Below, one piece after another: positions 1 to 8,763 of a stretch of DNA of 49,056 nt. Origin of the DNA: an uncultured Bacteroidales bacterium (lineage in GTDB: Bacteria; Bacteroidota; Bacteroidia; Bacteroidales; Bacteroidaceae); contig CAMAFY010000003.1 of NCBI GenBank assembly GCA_945833885.1, positions 1 through 49,056 on the forward strand. Direction: 5' to 3'. A program made the translations under genes and the position numbers. The stretch's first letter is position 1. Every line of letters starts with the position of its first letter. The notes below the pieces were generated by a model. That model was not told where the DNA came from. It did not search any database and saw only the letters and a program-made list of their open reading frames with translations.

Positions 1-127
1 CCGCATCATTCTCTAAAACAGACCTGACCGTCTTCAGACAACTGAAAGAAACCATGGACTCATATAGCCATGGGGAGCAATATGTATGTGTGAGAAAGTG
101 CTGTTTTCCGACCTGTTAGAAAACAAA

Positions 128-168
128 ACACCCAATTTTACAACTTTTTTTGGTGTAAAATTGGGTGT
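128..168 (-). terminator. Hairpin downstream of tRNA-Ser, probable terminator
   Basis: A perfect 15-bp inverted repeat (arms 128-142 and 154-168, 11-nt loop) lies 36 nt beyond the 3' end of the minus-strand tRNA. On the minus strand it is followed by a T-rich run (TTTTGTTTTCT), so an intrinsic terminator is the simplest reading. The stem is AT-rich, so it may be weak. Nothing else is recognisable in 1-203. Confidence 0.5.
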
Positions 169-203
169 AAATTTTGCAAATCACTGATAATCAGGTGATA
201 TTG

Positions 204-288
204 CGGAGAGAGAGGGATTCGAACCCCCGGTACCTCTCGGTACGGCAGTTTTCAAGACTGCTGTAATCGACCACTCTACCATCTCTCC
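204..288 (-). tRNA. tRNA-Ser (anticodon UGA)
   Basis: Read on the minus strand this folds as a class II tRNA. The 7-bp acceptor stem GGAGAGA/TCTCTCC is perfect, the anticodon loop CTTGAAA gives anticodon UGA, and there is a long variable arm and a T-loop GGTTCGAATCC. The discriminator base is G, as usual for tRNA-Ser. CCA is not encoded; the next bases are CAA. It reads UCA and probably other UCN codons. Confidence 0.95.
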
Positions 289-317
289 TTTGGAGGCGTA
301 AGCGTCCGTTTGTTTTG

Positions 318-348
318 CAAAGTTAAGGAGAAAGTGTGGAATCCGCAA
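318..348 (-). promoter_or_regulatory. Bacteroidetes-type promoter for tRNA-Ser
   Basis: On the minus strand TAACTTTG (318-325) matches the Bacteroidetes -7 box TAnnTTTG. A TTG (346-348) lies 20 nt upstream, in the place of the -33 box. Transcription would start about 20 nt before the tRNA. Confidence 0.55.
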
Positions 349-483
349 GGAGAATGACGGGTATTTTAGAGATTTTATGTCGTGGTTTGGTTGGATTGTA
401 TAGTGTTGTTTGCAATATTCTGTTCTATAATGCGGAAAGTTATCGGAGGTTAGAGCGAAGAGAAGTGGTAGGGGGGAGGGCAT

Positions 484-542
484 AAAAAAGGCTCGGCAGC
501 ACATGTCCGTACGCTATTTTTACGGGCAATGTCTGCCGAGCC
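484..542 (-). terminator. Intrinsic terminator of the GH109 operon
   Basis: Ten-bp arms GGCTCGGCAG (490-499) and CTGCCGAGCC (533-542) form a strong stem. On the minus strand it is followed by six T (484-489). It starts 26 bp after the GH109 stop codon. Confidence 0.85.
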
Positions 543-568
543 GTATTTTTTTTCAGGCCTGCCGGTTA

Positions 569-2209
569 TTACTTGCAGAGTTCTTTGCGGTAGTTGGCGC
601 GTGCCTTGTCGTAAGCCTTCTGGGCCTTTGCCTTTGCCTTTTCGTTCGTGGCTTTCTTTACAGCGTCGTAGAGGTCCCAAAGTTTGTACTTCGTGGTGGC
701 GTCTATCTGTGCTTGTGTGCAGGCTTCTGCAGCAGCCTCGGTGGCAGCCTCGTCTTCTGCAGAGGCATAGGCATGCTTGTAGCCCTTCACGTCGTTCCAG
801 TGACCACGGGTAAAGTCGGGGAATGCTACGGCAGCGCAGCCGTTGTCCATAGAGAGACTTCCGAGTTCTGCGAGACAGCACCACTCAGCCAGGTCGTAAA
901 CGTCCATGTCGAGGGGCAGACCATTCTGCAGACAGTATACGAGACGGCTGTCCATGATGAAGTCCATACCGCCGTGTCCCATCTGACGGCCCTTCTCTCC
1001 GTACTTCGTAAGAATGGGATGATAGTACTTTTGATAGAGTTCGTCGTACTGCTTTTGGGGCAGGAAGGAGTGTCCGCTCAGGTCGTCCATATTGGGTGCA
1101 ACGCCACTCTTGGAGAGTTGGTCGCCGGTAAGGGCAATCTGTTCGGTGGGGTATTTGGTGGCGTAGCCCTCAGTTCCGGTGAGTTTGAACAGACGGTTGT
1201 AGGGCTGAGGATTCATGACGTTGTGCTGGATTTCAACTACCTTACCTTCGGCAGTGCGCATCAGCGTGGTGGTTTGGTCGCCGTTGCGGAATTCCTTGCA
1301 GGGCTTTCCGGTCTTTTTCTCCACCCATGCCTTTCCATGAACGCTCTTGGTATCCATGGCAACGAGGGTGGTGAAGCGGTCGCCACGGTGAATGTCGAGG
1401 CATTGTGCCACAGGGCCGAGGCCGTGAGTAGCGTAGACGTCGCCACGGTTTTCCTTATTGTATTTCATGCGCCAGTGGAGTCCGTCGGCATCGCTGCCGT
1501 CGGGGTTCTGCCAATAAGCGTCCCAAAAGGGGTCGAGGTTGTGGATGTAGGCACCTTCAGCACGGATAACCTCTCCGAAAACGCCAGCCTGTTCCATGTT
1601 GAGGGCGGTCATTTCGAAGTAGTCGTAGCAGCAGTTTTCCAGAATCATGCAGTGCTTGCGGGTCTGTTCTGAAAGGTTGATGAGGCTCCAGCACTCGTCG
1701 AGGTTCATGGCAGAGGGCACTTCGATGGCGGTGTGCTTGCCATTTTCAAGTGCGCACTTGGCTACGGGGAAGTGGTGGTCCCAGTCCGTTGCTACGTAAA
1801 CCAGGTCGACGTCGGGGTTCTTGCAGAGTTCTTCGTAACCCTTTTCTCCGTAATAAACCTGTGCGGGTGCAAGTCCCTTTTCGCGCATATACTTCTGACA
1901 GCCCTCAGCACGTTTCTCTTCGAAATCGCAAAGAGCAACGATTTCAACGCCGGGAATGTTGGCAAAGCGCATCACGGCCCAAGGACCGCGCATACCAAGT
2001 CCGACAAAACCAACGCGGACGGTCTTCATTTTCTGGTCGGTGAGACCCAGCACATGCTGCTGACCTGCGGGACGGGCGGGAGTATCCACAACGATGGTAC
2101 CTTTGTCCCAATGCCATTTGTCCTTGTAAGAACTGTATGCCTGTGCGGAAGCGGAGGTGATACCGAGCACGAATAGGGCGGATACAGCAAAAATACGTGA
2201 GATTTTCAT
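569..2209 (-). CDS. GH109-type NAD-dependent glycosidase (Gfo/Idh/MocA fold), secreted
   Basis: 546 aa. A Sec signal peptide (about 1-22, ending ITSASAQA) is followed by a short linker. A Rossmann domain has the dinucleotide motif GLGMRG near residues 70-75, EVPSA near 163, and a C-terminal Gfo/Idh/MocA half with YIHNLDPFW and THGLGPVAQCLDIHRGDRF. This matches the GH109 family, known for alpha-N-acetylgalactosaminidase activity by an NAD-dependent elimination/reduction mechanism. The likely role is trimming GalNAc from host or microbial glycans in the periplasm; the exact substrate is inferred. After the catalytic part (about residue 465 on) there is an Ala/Lys/Glu-rich, probably helical tail of some 80 residues. 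It lies 26 bp after the lipoprotein gene and is probably co-transcribed with it. Confidence 0.85.
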   Translation of the reverse strand: MKISRIFAVSALFVLGITSASAQAYSSYKDKWHWDKGTIVVDTPARPAGQQHVLGLTDQKMKTVRVGFVGLGMRGPWAVMRFANIPGVEIVALCDFEEKRAEGCQKYMREKGLAPAQVYYGEKGYEELCKNPDVDLVYVATDWDHHFPVAKCALENGKHTAIEVPSAMNLDECWSLINLSEQTRKHCMILENCCYDYFEMTALNMEQAGVFGEVIRAEGAYIHNLDPFWDAYWQNPDGSDADGLHWRMKYNKENRGDVYATHGLGPVAQCLDIHRGDRFTTLVAMDTKSVHGKAWVEKKTGKPCKEFRNGDQTTTLMRTAEGKVVEIQHNVMNPQPYNRLFKLTGTEGYATKYPTEQIALTGDQLSKSGVAPNMDDLSGHSFLPQKQYDELYQKYYHPILTKYGEKGRQMGHGGMDFIMDSRLVYCLQNGLPLDMDVYDLAEWCCLAELGSLSMDNGCAAVAFPDFTRGHWNDVKGYKHAYASAEDEAATEAAAEACTQAQIDATTKYKLWDLYDAVKKATNEKAKAKAQKAYDKARANYRKELCK

Positions 2210-2235
2210 GGTTTTTATTATTTATGTTATTGAGG

Positions 2236-3108
2236 TTATTTCTTCAGAGTGATGCTTGATGAGCCAATCATCTGTCCGTCGGTAAAGATGTAGATGGAGT
2301 ATTGTCCGGGAGCGATGAAGTCGTTGTCCGTTTTGATAACCATTGAAACGCGCTGTTCTTCACCGGTGAATTCAATGTTTTTCACTGCGGAGCATTCGAG
2401 TTGCTTGTTTTCGTAGGAGAAGTTTCCTGACGGATTGACCACTCCTCCTGACGGATTCATCATGCGTACGTACACTTTCCGTTCGCCGGTGTTGGCGGTA
2501 ACGTTGCGGTTGATGAGGAAATTGACGTCGAAGCGTTTGATGTCTTTTGCACGTCGTGCGGACTTCCCGTTAGACTTCAGTCCGACGGCATTGATGGCCG
2601 TAGCATTGAGTTGCGAGGCGATGGCCACCTTGTCCGAGAGTCGTGCCCTTTCATCGTTGAGGTTGCTGATTTTTGTGTTTGCACCATCGAGCATAGCGCG
2701 CGCCTCATCGCGTTCGCTGGTAAGCCTTCCGTTCTCGCGTGTAAGGCTGTCTACTTGGATGATGTATGTGCGGAGGATGCCGCGAACGGTCTCGAGTTCC
2801 TTCTTCAGACGCCGTATTTCGGCAGCATCATTGTCCTTCACCCGTCGCAGTTCTTCAAGCAATTCCTGCGTACGTTGGCGTTCTTCTTCAAGCCTGACGA
2901 TGAGCGAATCGTCCCTGATGCCCTTTTTCAGTTCATCATACTGCAAGGCAAACTGCTCGTATTGGTTCTCCATTTCCTGGCGATCCATCTTGGCCAGTTC
3001 GCGCAATTCTTCCAGTTCTTTTTCCTGTTGCTTCTGCTTTTCGCTTTGACAGCCGCAGACACTTGCTGCAAGCAGCAACATAAAGGGGAAAGCAATGAGT
3101 TTCTTCAT
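2236..3108 (-). CDS. Coiled-coil lipoprotein, function unknown
   Basis: 290 aa. A lipoprotein signal peptide (MKKLIAFPFMLLLAASVCGC) ends with a plausible lipobox, with lipidation probably at Cys20. Residues about 22-170 are highly charged with heptad-like Leu/Ile spacing (ELEELRELAKMDRQEMENQ onward) and almost certainly form a long coiled coil. The last 100 residues look like a beta domain with conserved-looking IKTDNDFIAPGQYSIYIF. Bacteroidetes carry many envelope proteins of this shape, but I do not recognise a named family. It is the first gene of a two-gene operon with GH109; the copy of the dispersed GGTGG...CCACC repeat sits 40 bp before its start. Confidence 0.75.
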   Translation of the reverse strand: MKKLIAFPFMLLLAASVCGCQSEKQKQQEKELEELRELAKMDRQEMENQYEQFALQYDELKKGIRDDSLIVRLEEERQRTQELLEELRRVKDNDAAEIRRLKKELETVRGILRTYIIQVDSLTRENGRLTSERDEARAMLDGANTKISNLNDERARLSDKVAIASQLNATAINAVGLKSNGKSARRAKDIKRFDVNFLINRNVTANTGERKVYVRMMNPSGGVVNPSGNFSYENKQLECSAVKNIEFTGEEQRVSMVIKTDNDFIAPGQYSIYIFTDGQMIGSSSITLKK

Positions 3109-3147
3109 GGCAAGCGAGTGAGGGAATCCCTCGTATACGTTTGGTGT

Positions 3148-3176
3148 AAAGGTGGGTTCTGTTAATTTCCACCGGC
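3148..3176 (-). repeat. Solo end of dispersed GGTGG/CCACC repeat
   Basis: On the minus strand this reads GCCGGTGGAAATTAACAGAA then CCCACCTTT, matching the repeat ends at 9999-10026 and 26738-26764. It points toward the lipoprotein start, 40 bp away. No partner end is visible. Confidence 0.6.
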
Positions 3177-3287
3177 TGTTTCACAAGATTTCATATCGGG
3201 AAGTCTCCACAGATTATTCCGTTATGGCGGATTTCCGTGATGCAAGGGTGGCAGAACTTCTTTGGTGCTCCACCTTAATATTATATT

Positions 3288-3331
3288 AATATTGAGTGTC
3301 CGAATATAAAATATTGAGTGTCCGAAACTGA
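3288..3331. repeat. 22-bp tandem duplication (2 units)
   Basis: The 17-mer AATATTGAGTGTCCGAA occurs at 3288-3304 and again at 3310-3326, so the period is exactly 22 bp. This is the same period as the longer intergenic arrays in the window. Confidence 0.8.
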
Positions 3332-3471
3332 CAGGTGGGAAATACGGCTCTTCACGATGTGGCTATAATACCTTGCGGTACGTTGTTTCCGATGGCTTTC
3401 CGTTGCGAAATGCCGGATGCCATGAAACCGTTCCGAGGGCATTTTTCCGCCATCTCCGCTGGCGTGGTTCG

Positions 3472-4491
3472 TCAGTCGATGACGGTCACCCAATGGTGAA
3501 CATCGGGTTCTATGCCATATTGGATGTCGCGGAGCCGGTTGTAGAGTTTTTGGAATACGGGACCGGGTTGTCCGTCTTTGGAGAAAGTATAGCGTTTTCC
3601 GTTTTCGGGATCGTCGATATATCCGATGGGGCTGATGACGGCTGCGGTACCGCATGCGCCCGCCTCTTCGAAAGTTTCCAGTTCCTCTACGGGTATTTTG
3701 CGGCATTCCACCTCCATTCCCATGTCAAGTGCCAGTTGTTGCAGGCTCTTGTTTGTGATGGAAGGCAGAATGGAATCGCTTTCCGGGGTGATGTATTTGT
3801 TACCTTTGACAGCAATGAAGTTGGCGGCTCCGCACTCTTCAATGTATTTTTTCGTGCGGGGGTCGAGGTAGAATTCGCAACTGTATCCCTCTTTTGCGGC
3901 CTTGACGTGGGCTCTGAGCGATGCGCCATAGTTGCCTCCCACCTTGTATTTTCCGGTACCCTGGGGGGCGGCACGGTCAAATTCGCGGGTGATGACGTAG
4001 TTCGTGGCTGAGAATCCCCCCTTGAAATAGGGGCCGACGGGAGTGACAAAGATGATAATGAGGTATTCGTCAGTAGGGCTTACACCCAGTTGCGCACCCG
4101 TTCCTAAGACGATGGGTCGGATATAGAGCGCGGCTCCGGTTTCGTAGGGCGGAACAAAGCGTTCGTTAAGTTTTATTGCCTTCAGGCACATCTCAGTAAA
4201 AAGTTCGGTAGGAACTTCGGGCATCATCATGGCTCTGCAGGTTGATTGCAGGCGTGCTGCGTTCTCCTCAAGGCGGAAAGTCCGGATTTTCCCATCGGGA
4301 CAGCGGAAAGCCTTTTGACCTTCCCAACCGTTCTGACCATAGTGCAGGCAGGATGCTGCCATGTGAAGGTTGATGTATTCAGAGGAAGACACTTCTATTG
4401 CTCCCCATTTGCCGTTGCGGAAATAGCAGCGTACGTTGTAATCCGTCGGGGTATAACTGAATTTCAGATTAGCCCAATCGATGTCTGTCAT
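3472..4491 (-). CDS. ilvE: Branched-chain amino acid aminotransferase
   Basis: 339 aa, the usual length for class IV (fold type IV) branched-chain aminotransferases. It interconverts Leu/Ile/Val and their 2-oxo acids with glutamate/2-oxoglutarate and PLP in the cytoplasm. The family motif with the catalytic PLP lysine is GKYKVGGNYG near residues 180-189, with Lys183 as the Schiff-base residue. Also present are CLHYGQNGWEGQKAF and the C-terminal ACGTAAVISPI typical of BCATs. The start ATG at 4489-4491 has no strong ribosome-binding site. It stands alone on the minus strand between two repeat-bearing gaps. Confidence 0.95.
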   Translation of the reverse strand: MTDIDWANLKFSYTPTDYNVRCYFRNGKWGAIEVSSSEYINLHMAASCLHYGQNGWEGQKAFRCPDGKIRTFRLEENAARLQSTCRAMMMPEVPTELFTEMCLKAIKLNERFVPPYETGAALYIRPIVLGTGAQLGVSPTDEYLIIIFVTPVGPYFKGGFSATNYVITREFDRAAPQGTGKYKVGGNYGASLRAHVKAAKEGYSCEFYLDPRTKKYIEECGAANFIAVKGNKYITPESDSILPSITNKSLQQLALDMGMEVECRKIPVEELETFEEAGACGTAAVISPIGYIDDPENGKRYTFSKDGQPGPVFQKLYNRLRDIQYGIEPDVHHWVTVID

Positions 4492-4854
4492 TGTTTTTGT
4501 CGTTTATGTTTGTTTTGTGCCTCAAAAAAGCGCAAATCTTTATCGTCGTTATATAAAAGCGTTTCAGAAATATCTGTTGTTTTTCAGATGGGTCCTATAA
4601 CTTTACCGGCGTATGTTGCCGTCGGTTTTGCGGGTTGCGTATTGCCAGAAAGTTCCTGTCTGTTCAGTCGAATGCCGGACTGAGCATCCTTACTCATGGT
4701 GATTCCGGTTTCGAAAACAGAATCGGAATCTGGGCAATGCTAACTTATAGGACCTACCGTCACGCTGGTTCCTGTGTGCTTTTGTATATCCTATTTTTCG
4801 GCAAAGTTAGTACTTTTTTCTTATATTGCGGATTTTTGGTGCACGAAAAGGCCT
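4492..4854. other. Intergenic region, rnz to ilvE
   Basis: There is no gene. Most of the region is a candidate inverted-end repeat element (4588-4759). Between it and ilvE lies an AT-rich stretch that should hold the ilvE promoter, but I see no clean TAnnTTTG box. Confidence 0.5.
4588..4759 (-). repeat. MITE-like dispersed element A
   Basis: Inverted ends ATGGGTCCTATAACTTTACC (4588) and, read from the other side, ACGGTAGGTCCTATAAGTTA (to 4759) share the core GGTCCTATAA. In the minus orientation the interior contains TTTTCGAA and CGCAACCC, which also occur in element B (26571-26764). One end points toward ilvE, 97 bp away. Confidence 0.6.
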
Positions 4855-5772
4855 TTATACCTCGATTTTAAGGCCTTCTTTGGCCAAAACGACATGTGGA
4901 AATATAAGGGAAGCCTCATCTTTGAGGACAGTTTCATCAGGGTATCTCGAAGAGAAATGTCCGATGATGAGGCGTTTCGCGTGGCATTTTTTTGCCATTT
5001 CTGCGGCTTGCGCTGCCGTCGAATGCCCGGTCTCTTTGGCGCGGCTGGCGGCATCGTTGGAGAAAGTCGCCTCATGGAAGAGCACGTCAACGTCTTCCAG
5101 CAGCGGAATGTTTCCGTCTACGGGCATGGTGTCGCTGCAATAGGCATAGCGGCGTGGCGCATCAGCGGCAAACACCAGTTCTTCATGTTTCCATTCACGT
5201 CCGTCCACGTCGGTCCATCCTGCTCCGGATTTGATGGCGTTGATGGCATAATAGGGTATTTTCAGGAAGTCAATCATCTCGCGACGTATGTGGGGCAACG
5301 TCGGTTTTTCCGAGAAAAGGAATCCGCAGCACGGCATCCTGTGGCGGAGAGGCAAGGTGCGGACGCTCACCGTGCGGTCATCGTAGATGACTTCCGATTG
5401 GCAGGGGGAGAAGGAATGGAAGATGACGTCAAAGGAAATGCCATGGCAAAAGAAGTCGAGATGCGGACGTAATAGACGCTCCAAGTCGTCCCCCGGACTG
5501 TAGATGTGCAGGGGCGCCACCCTTCCGAGGAGGGAAAATGTGGAAATCATCCCCGTCAGTCCCAGACAATGGTCGCCGTGAAGGTGGGAAATGAAGACAT
5601 GTCCCAGGCGCGAGAAACTCAGATTCTGGCGCCGCATCTGCAGTTGTGTGCCCTCTGCGCAGTCAATCATGAAGAGTTTCTCGCGGAGATTTACCACCTG
5701 CGACGTCATTTGATGACGCATAGTGGGCAAAGCGCTTCCGCAACCTAAGATGTTTACTTCGAATTTTTCCAT
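4855..5772 (-). CDS. rnz: Ribonuclease Z (tRNA 3' processing endonuclease)
   Basis: 305 aa from the ATG at 5770-5772 (MEKFEVNILGCGSALPT). An upstream in-frame extension to 6021 is rejected because RNase Z proteins begin at this beta-lactamase-fold strand. The metal-binding motif SHLHGDHCLGL (HxHxDH) is intact, and further conserved parts are FHEATFS and LIIGHFSSRY. The enzyme cuts the 3' trailer from tRNA precursors. This fits tRNAs without encoded CCA, such as the tRNA-Ser here. Monocistronic on the minus strand; a promoter candidate lies far upstream at 6093-6124. Confidence 0.95.
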   Translation of the reverse strand: MEKFEVNILGCGSALPTMRHQMTSQVVNLREKLFMIDCAEGTQLQMRRQNLSFSRLGHVFISHLHGDHCLGLTGMISTFSLLGRVAPLHIYSPGDDLERLLRPHLDFFCHGISFDVIFHSFSPCQSEVIYDDRTVSVRTLPLRHRMPCCGFLFSEKPTLPHIRREMIDFLKIPYYAINAIKSGAGWTDVDGREWKHEELVFAADAPRRYAYCSDTMPVDGNIPLLEDVDVLFHEATFSNDAASRAKETGHSTAAQAAEMAKKCHAKRLIIGHFSSRYPDETVLKDEASLIFPHVVLAKEGLKIEV

Positions 5773-6092
5773 GTCTTGTCGTGGGGAGATGGTGTTTTTC
5801 GGGAAGGATATCACATTATTTTTACGTGCATTTGCTTTTGAAACGGACGGTTTCGTCTGTTCCGTAAAAAGTTTCCTTCCGCCCCTCCTGCTTCGTTTTC
5901 CCCCCTTATGAAGGTTTCCCGTCAAGCAAAAGAGCAGGGTGGAGGCTTGTGATGCCGGCTGATTGTTTGAAAAGGATGATCTGCAGAACCCATCTCTCGA
6001 GGGTGTTTCTACGTCCCCCAAAAGGTGTATCTCAAATCATTTTCCGCATCTGCCCGGACACTTGTAACCGGGGAATGTAGTAAATGCAGGTA

Positions 6093-6124
6093 CAAAAATA
6101 GGAAAAAAAAAGTCAGACTTCCAA
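6093..6124 (-). promoter_or_regulatory. Promoter candidate for rnz
   Basis: The minus strand reads TATTTTTG (6093-6100) preceded at 20-nt spacing by TTGG (6121-6124), the Bacteroidetes -7/-33 pattern. The implied leader is about 310 nt. Confidence 0.4.
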
Positions 6125-6165
6125 TAAAATACCGCAAAATCTCAACATTACTCGGAATTATATTG

Positions 6166-6173
6166 TATTTTTG
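6166..6173 (+). promoter_or_regulatory. -7 box candidate for ftsE
   Basis: TATTTTTGCC matches TAnnTTTG. No good -33 box is visible at the expected distance. The implied leader before ftsE is about 220 nt. Confidence 0.35.
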
Positions 6174-6398
6174 CCATGATTTTTCCTCAATAGGCATTAT
6201 TCAAGATGGGTTCCGTCAATCATTTTGCCATATCCTAAGCCTGCGTTTAACTGCAAAGAGGCTGAAAGACGGCAGAAAGCAACCCGCAAAACATCAATTA
6301 AAGATCTGCGGCGGCAGTTTATGCCTCCCGTCTCAGACCGGCAACAGAGGCTGTGTTTCTCCGTCTGCCGCCCAAAGAATCACCTCCCATACCTTCCT

Positions 6399-7130
6399 AT
6401 GAATCAGTTCATCAGTATCTCCGACGTCAGTATCATCATCGACGATAAGACCATTCTTCAGCATGCCAACCTCAGCATCGGGGAGGGCGAATTGGTATAT
6501 ATCATCGGTGCCGTGGGTAGCGGCAAGAGTAGTCTGCTGAAAACCATGTATGCCGAATTGGACTACGAGGATGGCTCCATCAGTGTTCTCGGATACGATC
6601 TCGACCATATCAAGCGAAAACAGATACCTGAACTGCGCCGGCAGATGGGCATCGTCTTCCAGGATTACGCGTTGTTACACCATCAGACCATCCGTCAGAA
6701 TCTCGATTTTGTCCTCCGTGCCACAGGATGGAAGCGTAAGGAGGAACGTATGGAGCGCATTGAGGAGGTGCTTCGGCAAGTGGAACTGCCCGGAAGCATC
6801 GACCGTTATCCCCACGAACTTTCCGGAGGCGAGCAGCAACGTATTGCCATCGCACGCGCCATGCTCAATTCTCCGCGCCTCATCCTTGCCGATGAACCCA
6901 CGGGAAACCTCGATGCCGACACCGGACATAAAATCATGTCGCTCCTCGATTCGTTGCGGAATTCCGGAACAACAGTCGTCATCGTCACCCACAATATGAA
7001 GCATCTTGCCGATTTCCCCGGTAGAGTCTATAAATGCTGCGAGGGAACCGTGACGGAATCTTCTGCACTTCCAGGAAGCACCATCAACAGCGATGCCAAA
7101 CATCAGGTGCACATTATCGGGCAATCATGA
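6399..7130 (+). CDS. ftsE: Cell-division ABC transporter ATPase FtsE
   Basis: 243 aa from ATG 6399 (MNQFISISDVSIIIDD); the ORF is open further upstream, but that part is not FtsE-like. Walker A is GAVGSGKSS, the Q-loop region is GIVFQDYALL, the signature is LSGGEQQRIAIARAML and Walker B is LILADEPTGNLD, all intact. FtsE with membrane partner FtsX regulates septal peptidoglycan hydrolysis at the inner membrane. ftsX is not in this window. The short C-terminal extension after the H-loop (VIVTHN) is about 30 residues. lysC follows after 71 bp and could share the transcript. A LolD-type ATPase is the main alternative. Confidence 0.8.
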   Translation: MNQFISISDVSIIIDDKTILQHANLSIGEGELVYIIGAVGSGKSSLLKTMYAELDYEDGSISVLGYDLDHIKRKQIPELRRQMGIVFQDYALLHHQTIRQNLDFVLRATGWKRKEERMERIEEVLRQVELPGSIDRYPHELSGGEQQRIAIARAMLNSPRLILADEPTGNLDADTGHKIMSLLDSLRNSGTTVVIVTHNMKHLADFPGRVYKCCEGTVTESSALPGSTINSDAKHQVHIIGQS

Positions 7131-7201
7131 TGTTGACGGCGTGTGCCAACACCAGAATCCCCCTCTTTTCTTCCAACACAAACAAACGTTTTTTACCACA
7201 A

Positions 7202-8524
7202 ATGCAAGTATTCAAATTCGGAGGTACCAGCGTCGGAACGCCCGAACGCATGAAAAATGTCTGCAAACTTATCACTGAGGACGGAACCCCTAAGATTGTA
7301 GTGCTTTCTGCCATGAGTGGCACCACCAATTCTTTGGTTGAAATTGCCGACTATGTCCGCAAGGGCAATCCTGAGGGTGCCGGAAGCACCATCACCTGTC
7401 TGCGCGGCAAATACCGTGAACATATCCCGCAACTCTACGCAACCGAGGAGGTGCGTCAGGCAACCCGCAAACTCATTGACGACATTTTCCTTGACATACA
7501 TGACCTGTGCAACATGAAGTTCTCCGAAAGTATCGAGAAGGAAATACTTTCAAAGGGAGAGATCATCAGCACCAACATGATCACCAACTACCTCAAGGAG
7601 CAGCAGGTAAAGGCCATCCTTATCCCCGCACTTGACTACATGAAGGTCGACAAGAACGGAGAACCCGACATGCACTACATCCGTGAGCACCTCCAACGTC
7701 TGCTCAATGCCAATCCCGGGTACGATGTCTACATCACCCAGGGCTTCATTTGCCGTAACGCCTCCGGACAGGTCGACAATCTTCAGCGCGGAGGTTCCGA
7801 CTATACCGCCACGCTCATCGGCGCTTCCGTCCGTGCGGAGGAGGTGCAGATATGGACAGACATTGACGGAATGCACAATAACGACCCCAGATTTGTCGTG
7901 GGAACGTCTCCCGTCCGCCAGTTGAACTTCGAGGAAAGTGCCGAACTTGCCTATTTCGGAGCCAAGATTCTACATCCTACCTGCATACAGCCAGCACGAA
8001 TCACCGGCGTTCCTGTACGTCTGAAAAACACCATGGACCCTCACGCTCCTGGTACTATCATCAACAATGAAATGCAAGAAGGCACCATTAAGGCGGTAGC
8101 CGCAAAGGATAACATCACCGCCGTCAAGATTGTCAGCAGCAGAATGCTCCTTGCCAGCGGCTTCCTCTGCAAGGTTTTCAGCATCTTTGACAAATACAAG
8201 ACCCCGATTGACATGATCACCACTTCGGAAGTCGGTGTCAGCGTCACCATCGATAAGACCAGCCGTCTGGCAGCAATCGTCGAACGGCTCAAGAAGATCG
8301 GCACGGTTCAGGTTGACCCTGACATGTGCATCATCTGCGTTGTCGGTGATCTCCGCAGCGAAAACACCGGTTTCGAGACGATTGCCACCGATGCACTCCG
8401 CGATATTCCCCTCAGGATGATCAGTTATGGTGGCTCCAACCATAATATCTCCTTCCTCGTTTCCATGAGCGACAAGCAACGTGCGCTCCAGGCTTTGCAG
8501 GACAATCTCTTTGCAAAGAAGTGA
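7202..8524 (+). CDS. lysC: Aspartate kinase (monofunctional)
   Basis: 440 aa from ATG 7202 (MQVFKFGGTSVGTPERMKNV). The N-terminal kinase domain has the KFGGTSVG signature and RGGSDYTATLIGA for Asp/ATP binding. C-terminal ACT domains follow (CKVFSIFDKYKTPIDMITTSEVGVSVTID ends this region). No homoserine dehydrogenase domain is attached, so it is the stand-alone type. It phosphorylates aspartate as the first step toward lysine/diaminopimelate, threonine and methionine. lysA lies 239 bp downstream on the same strand, which points to the lysine branch; feedback control through the ACT domains is expected from the family. Confidence 0.93.
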   Translation: MQVFKFGGTSVGTPERMKNVCKLITEDGTPKIVVLSAMSGTTNSLVEIADYVRKGNPEGAGSTITCLRGKYREHIPQLYATEEVRQATRKLIDDIFLDIHDLCNMKFSESIEKEILSKGEIISTNMITNYLKEQQVKAILIPALDYMKVDKNGEPDMHYIREHLQRLLNANPGYDVYITQGFICRNASGQVDNLQRGGSDYTATLIGASVRAEEVQIWTDIDGMHNNDPRFVVGTSPVRQLNFEESAELAYFGAKILHPTCIQPARITGVPVRLKNTMDPHAPGTIINNEMQEGTIKAVAAKDNITAVKIVSSRMLLASGFLCKVFSIFDKYKTPIDMITTSEVGVSVTIDKTSRLAAIVERLKKIGTVQVDPDMCIICVVGDLRSENTGFETIATDALRDIPLRMISYGGSNHNISFLVSMSDKQRALQALQDNLFAKK

Positions 8525-8763
8525 GGACGGTGAGGTCCTGATAAATCCGGTGTGAAACCTTTTATCGCTGTTTCGTGGCACCCTTCTGCCTGTACGCGGC
8601 GCTTGCTCTTGACGTGCCGCAGAGCGATGATGCTATCGTGACGCTTCCGACAGGGATGATTGTCAGCGGAATACATTGGGCGTGCGGGTAAAAGGGGATG
8701 CCCGGGAAGGAAGCCATCATCCTGATTGACAGCATAACACAAGACTTGAACAGAAACTGAACA
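8525..8763. other. lysC-lysA spacer
   Basis: There is no gene in 239 bp. GGTGAGGTCCTGATAAATCC (8529-8548) resembles the left end of the dispersed element family (compare AGGGTCCTATAAATTAG at 26573), but no partner end is visible; it may be a decayed copy. Confidence 0.35.

Larger units (their letters stand above)
3109..3471. other. Intergenic region, ilvE to lipoprotein
   Basis: There is no credible ORF here. The region holds the solo repeat end (3148-3176) and a two-unit 22-bp tandem duplication (3288-3331). No T-run terminator for ilvE is obvious. Confidence 0.6.
5773..6398. other. Divergent intergenic region rnz/ftsE
   Basis: There is no supported gene in 626 bp. It contains back-to-back promoter candidates (minus 6093-6124, plus 6166-6173) and long leaders on both sides. 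The in-frame ORF extensions of both neighbours into it look non-coding (low complexity, no homology I recognise). Confidence 0.6.

Noticed and set aside
37..82. Repeated CCATGG words near the left edge
   Set aside because: The hexamer is itself a palindrome and the 22-bp block has no further support as a site or gene.
503..1672. 389-aa plus-strand ORF antisense to GH109
   Set aside because: It mirrors codon structure of the well-supported minus-strand GH109 gene and has no recognisable domain. The same holds for other long shadows, e.g. 30834-32180 (minus) opposite ileS, 40643-41758 (minus) opposite the Nfn fusion, 44607-46085 (minus) opposite glyA.
5773..6021. N-terminal extension of RNase Z
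   Set aside because: The extra 83 residues are basic and low in structure, while the family begins at MEKFEVNILGCGSALP.
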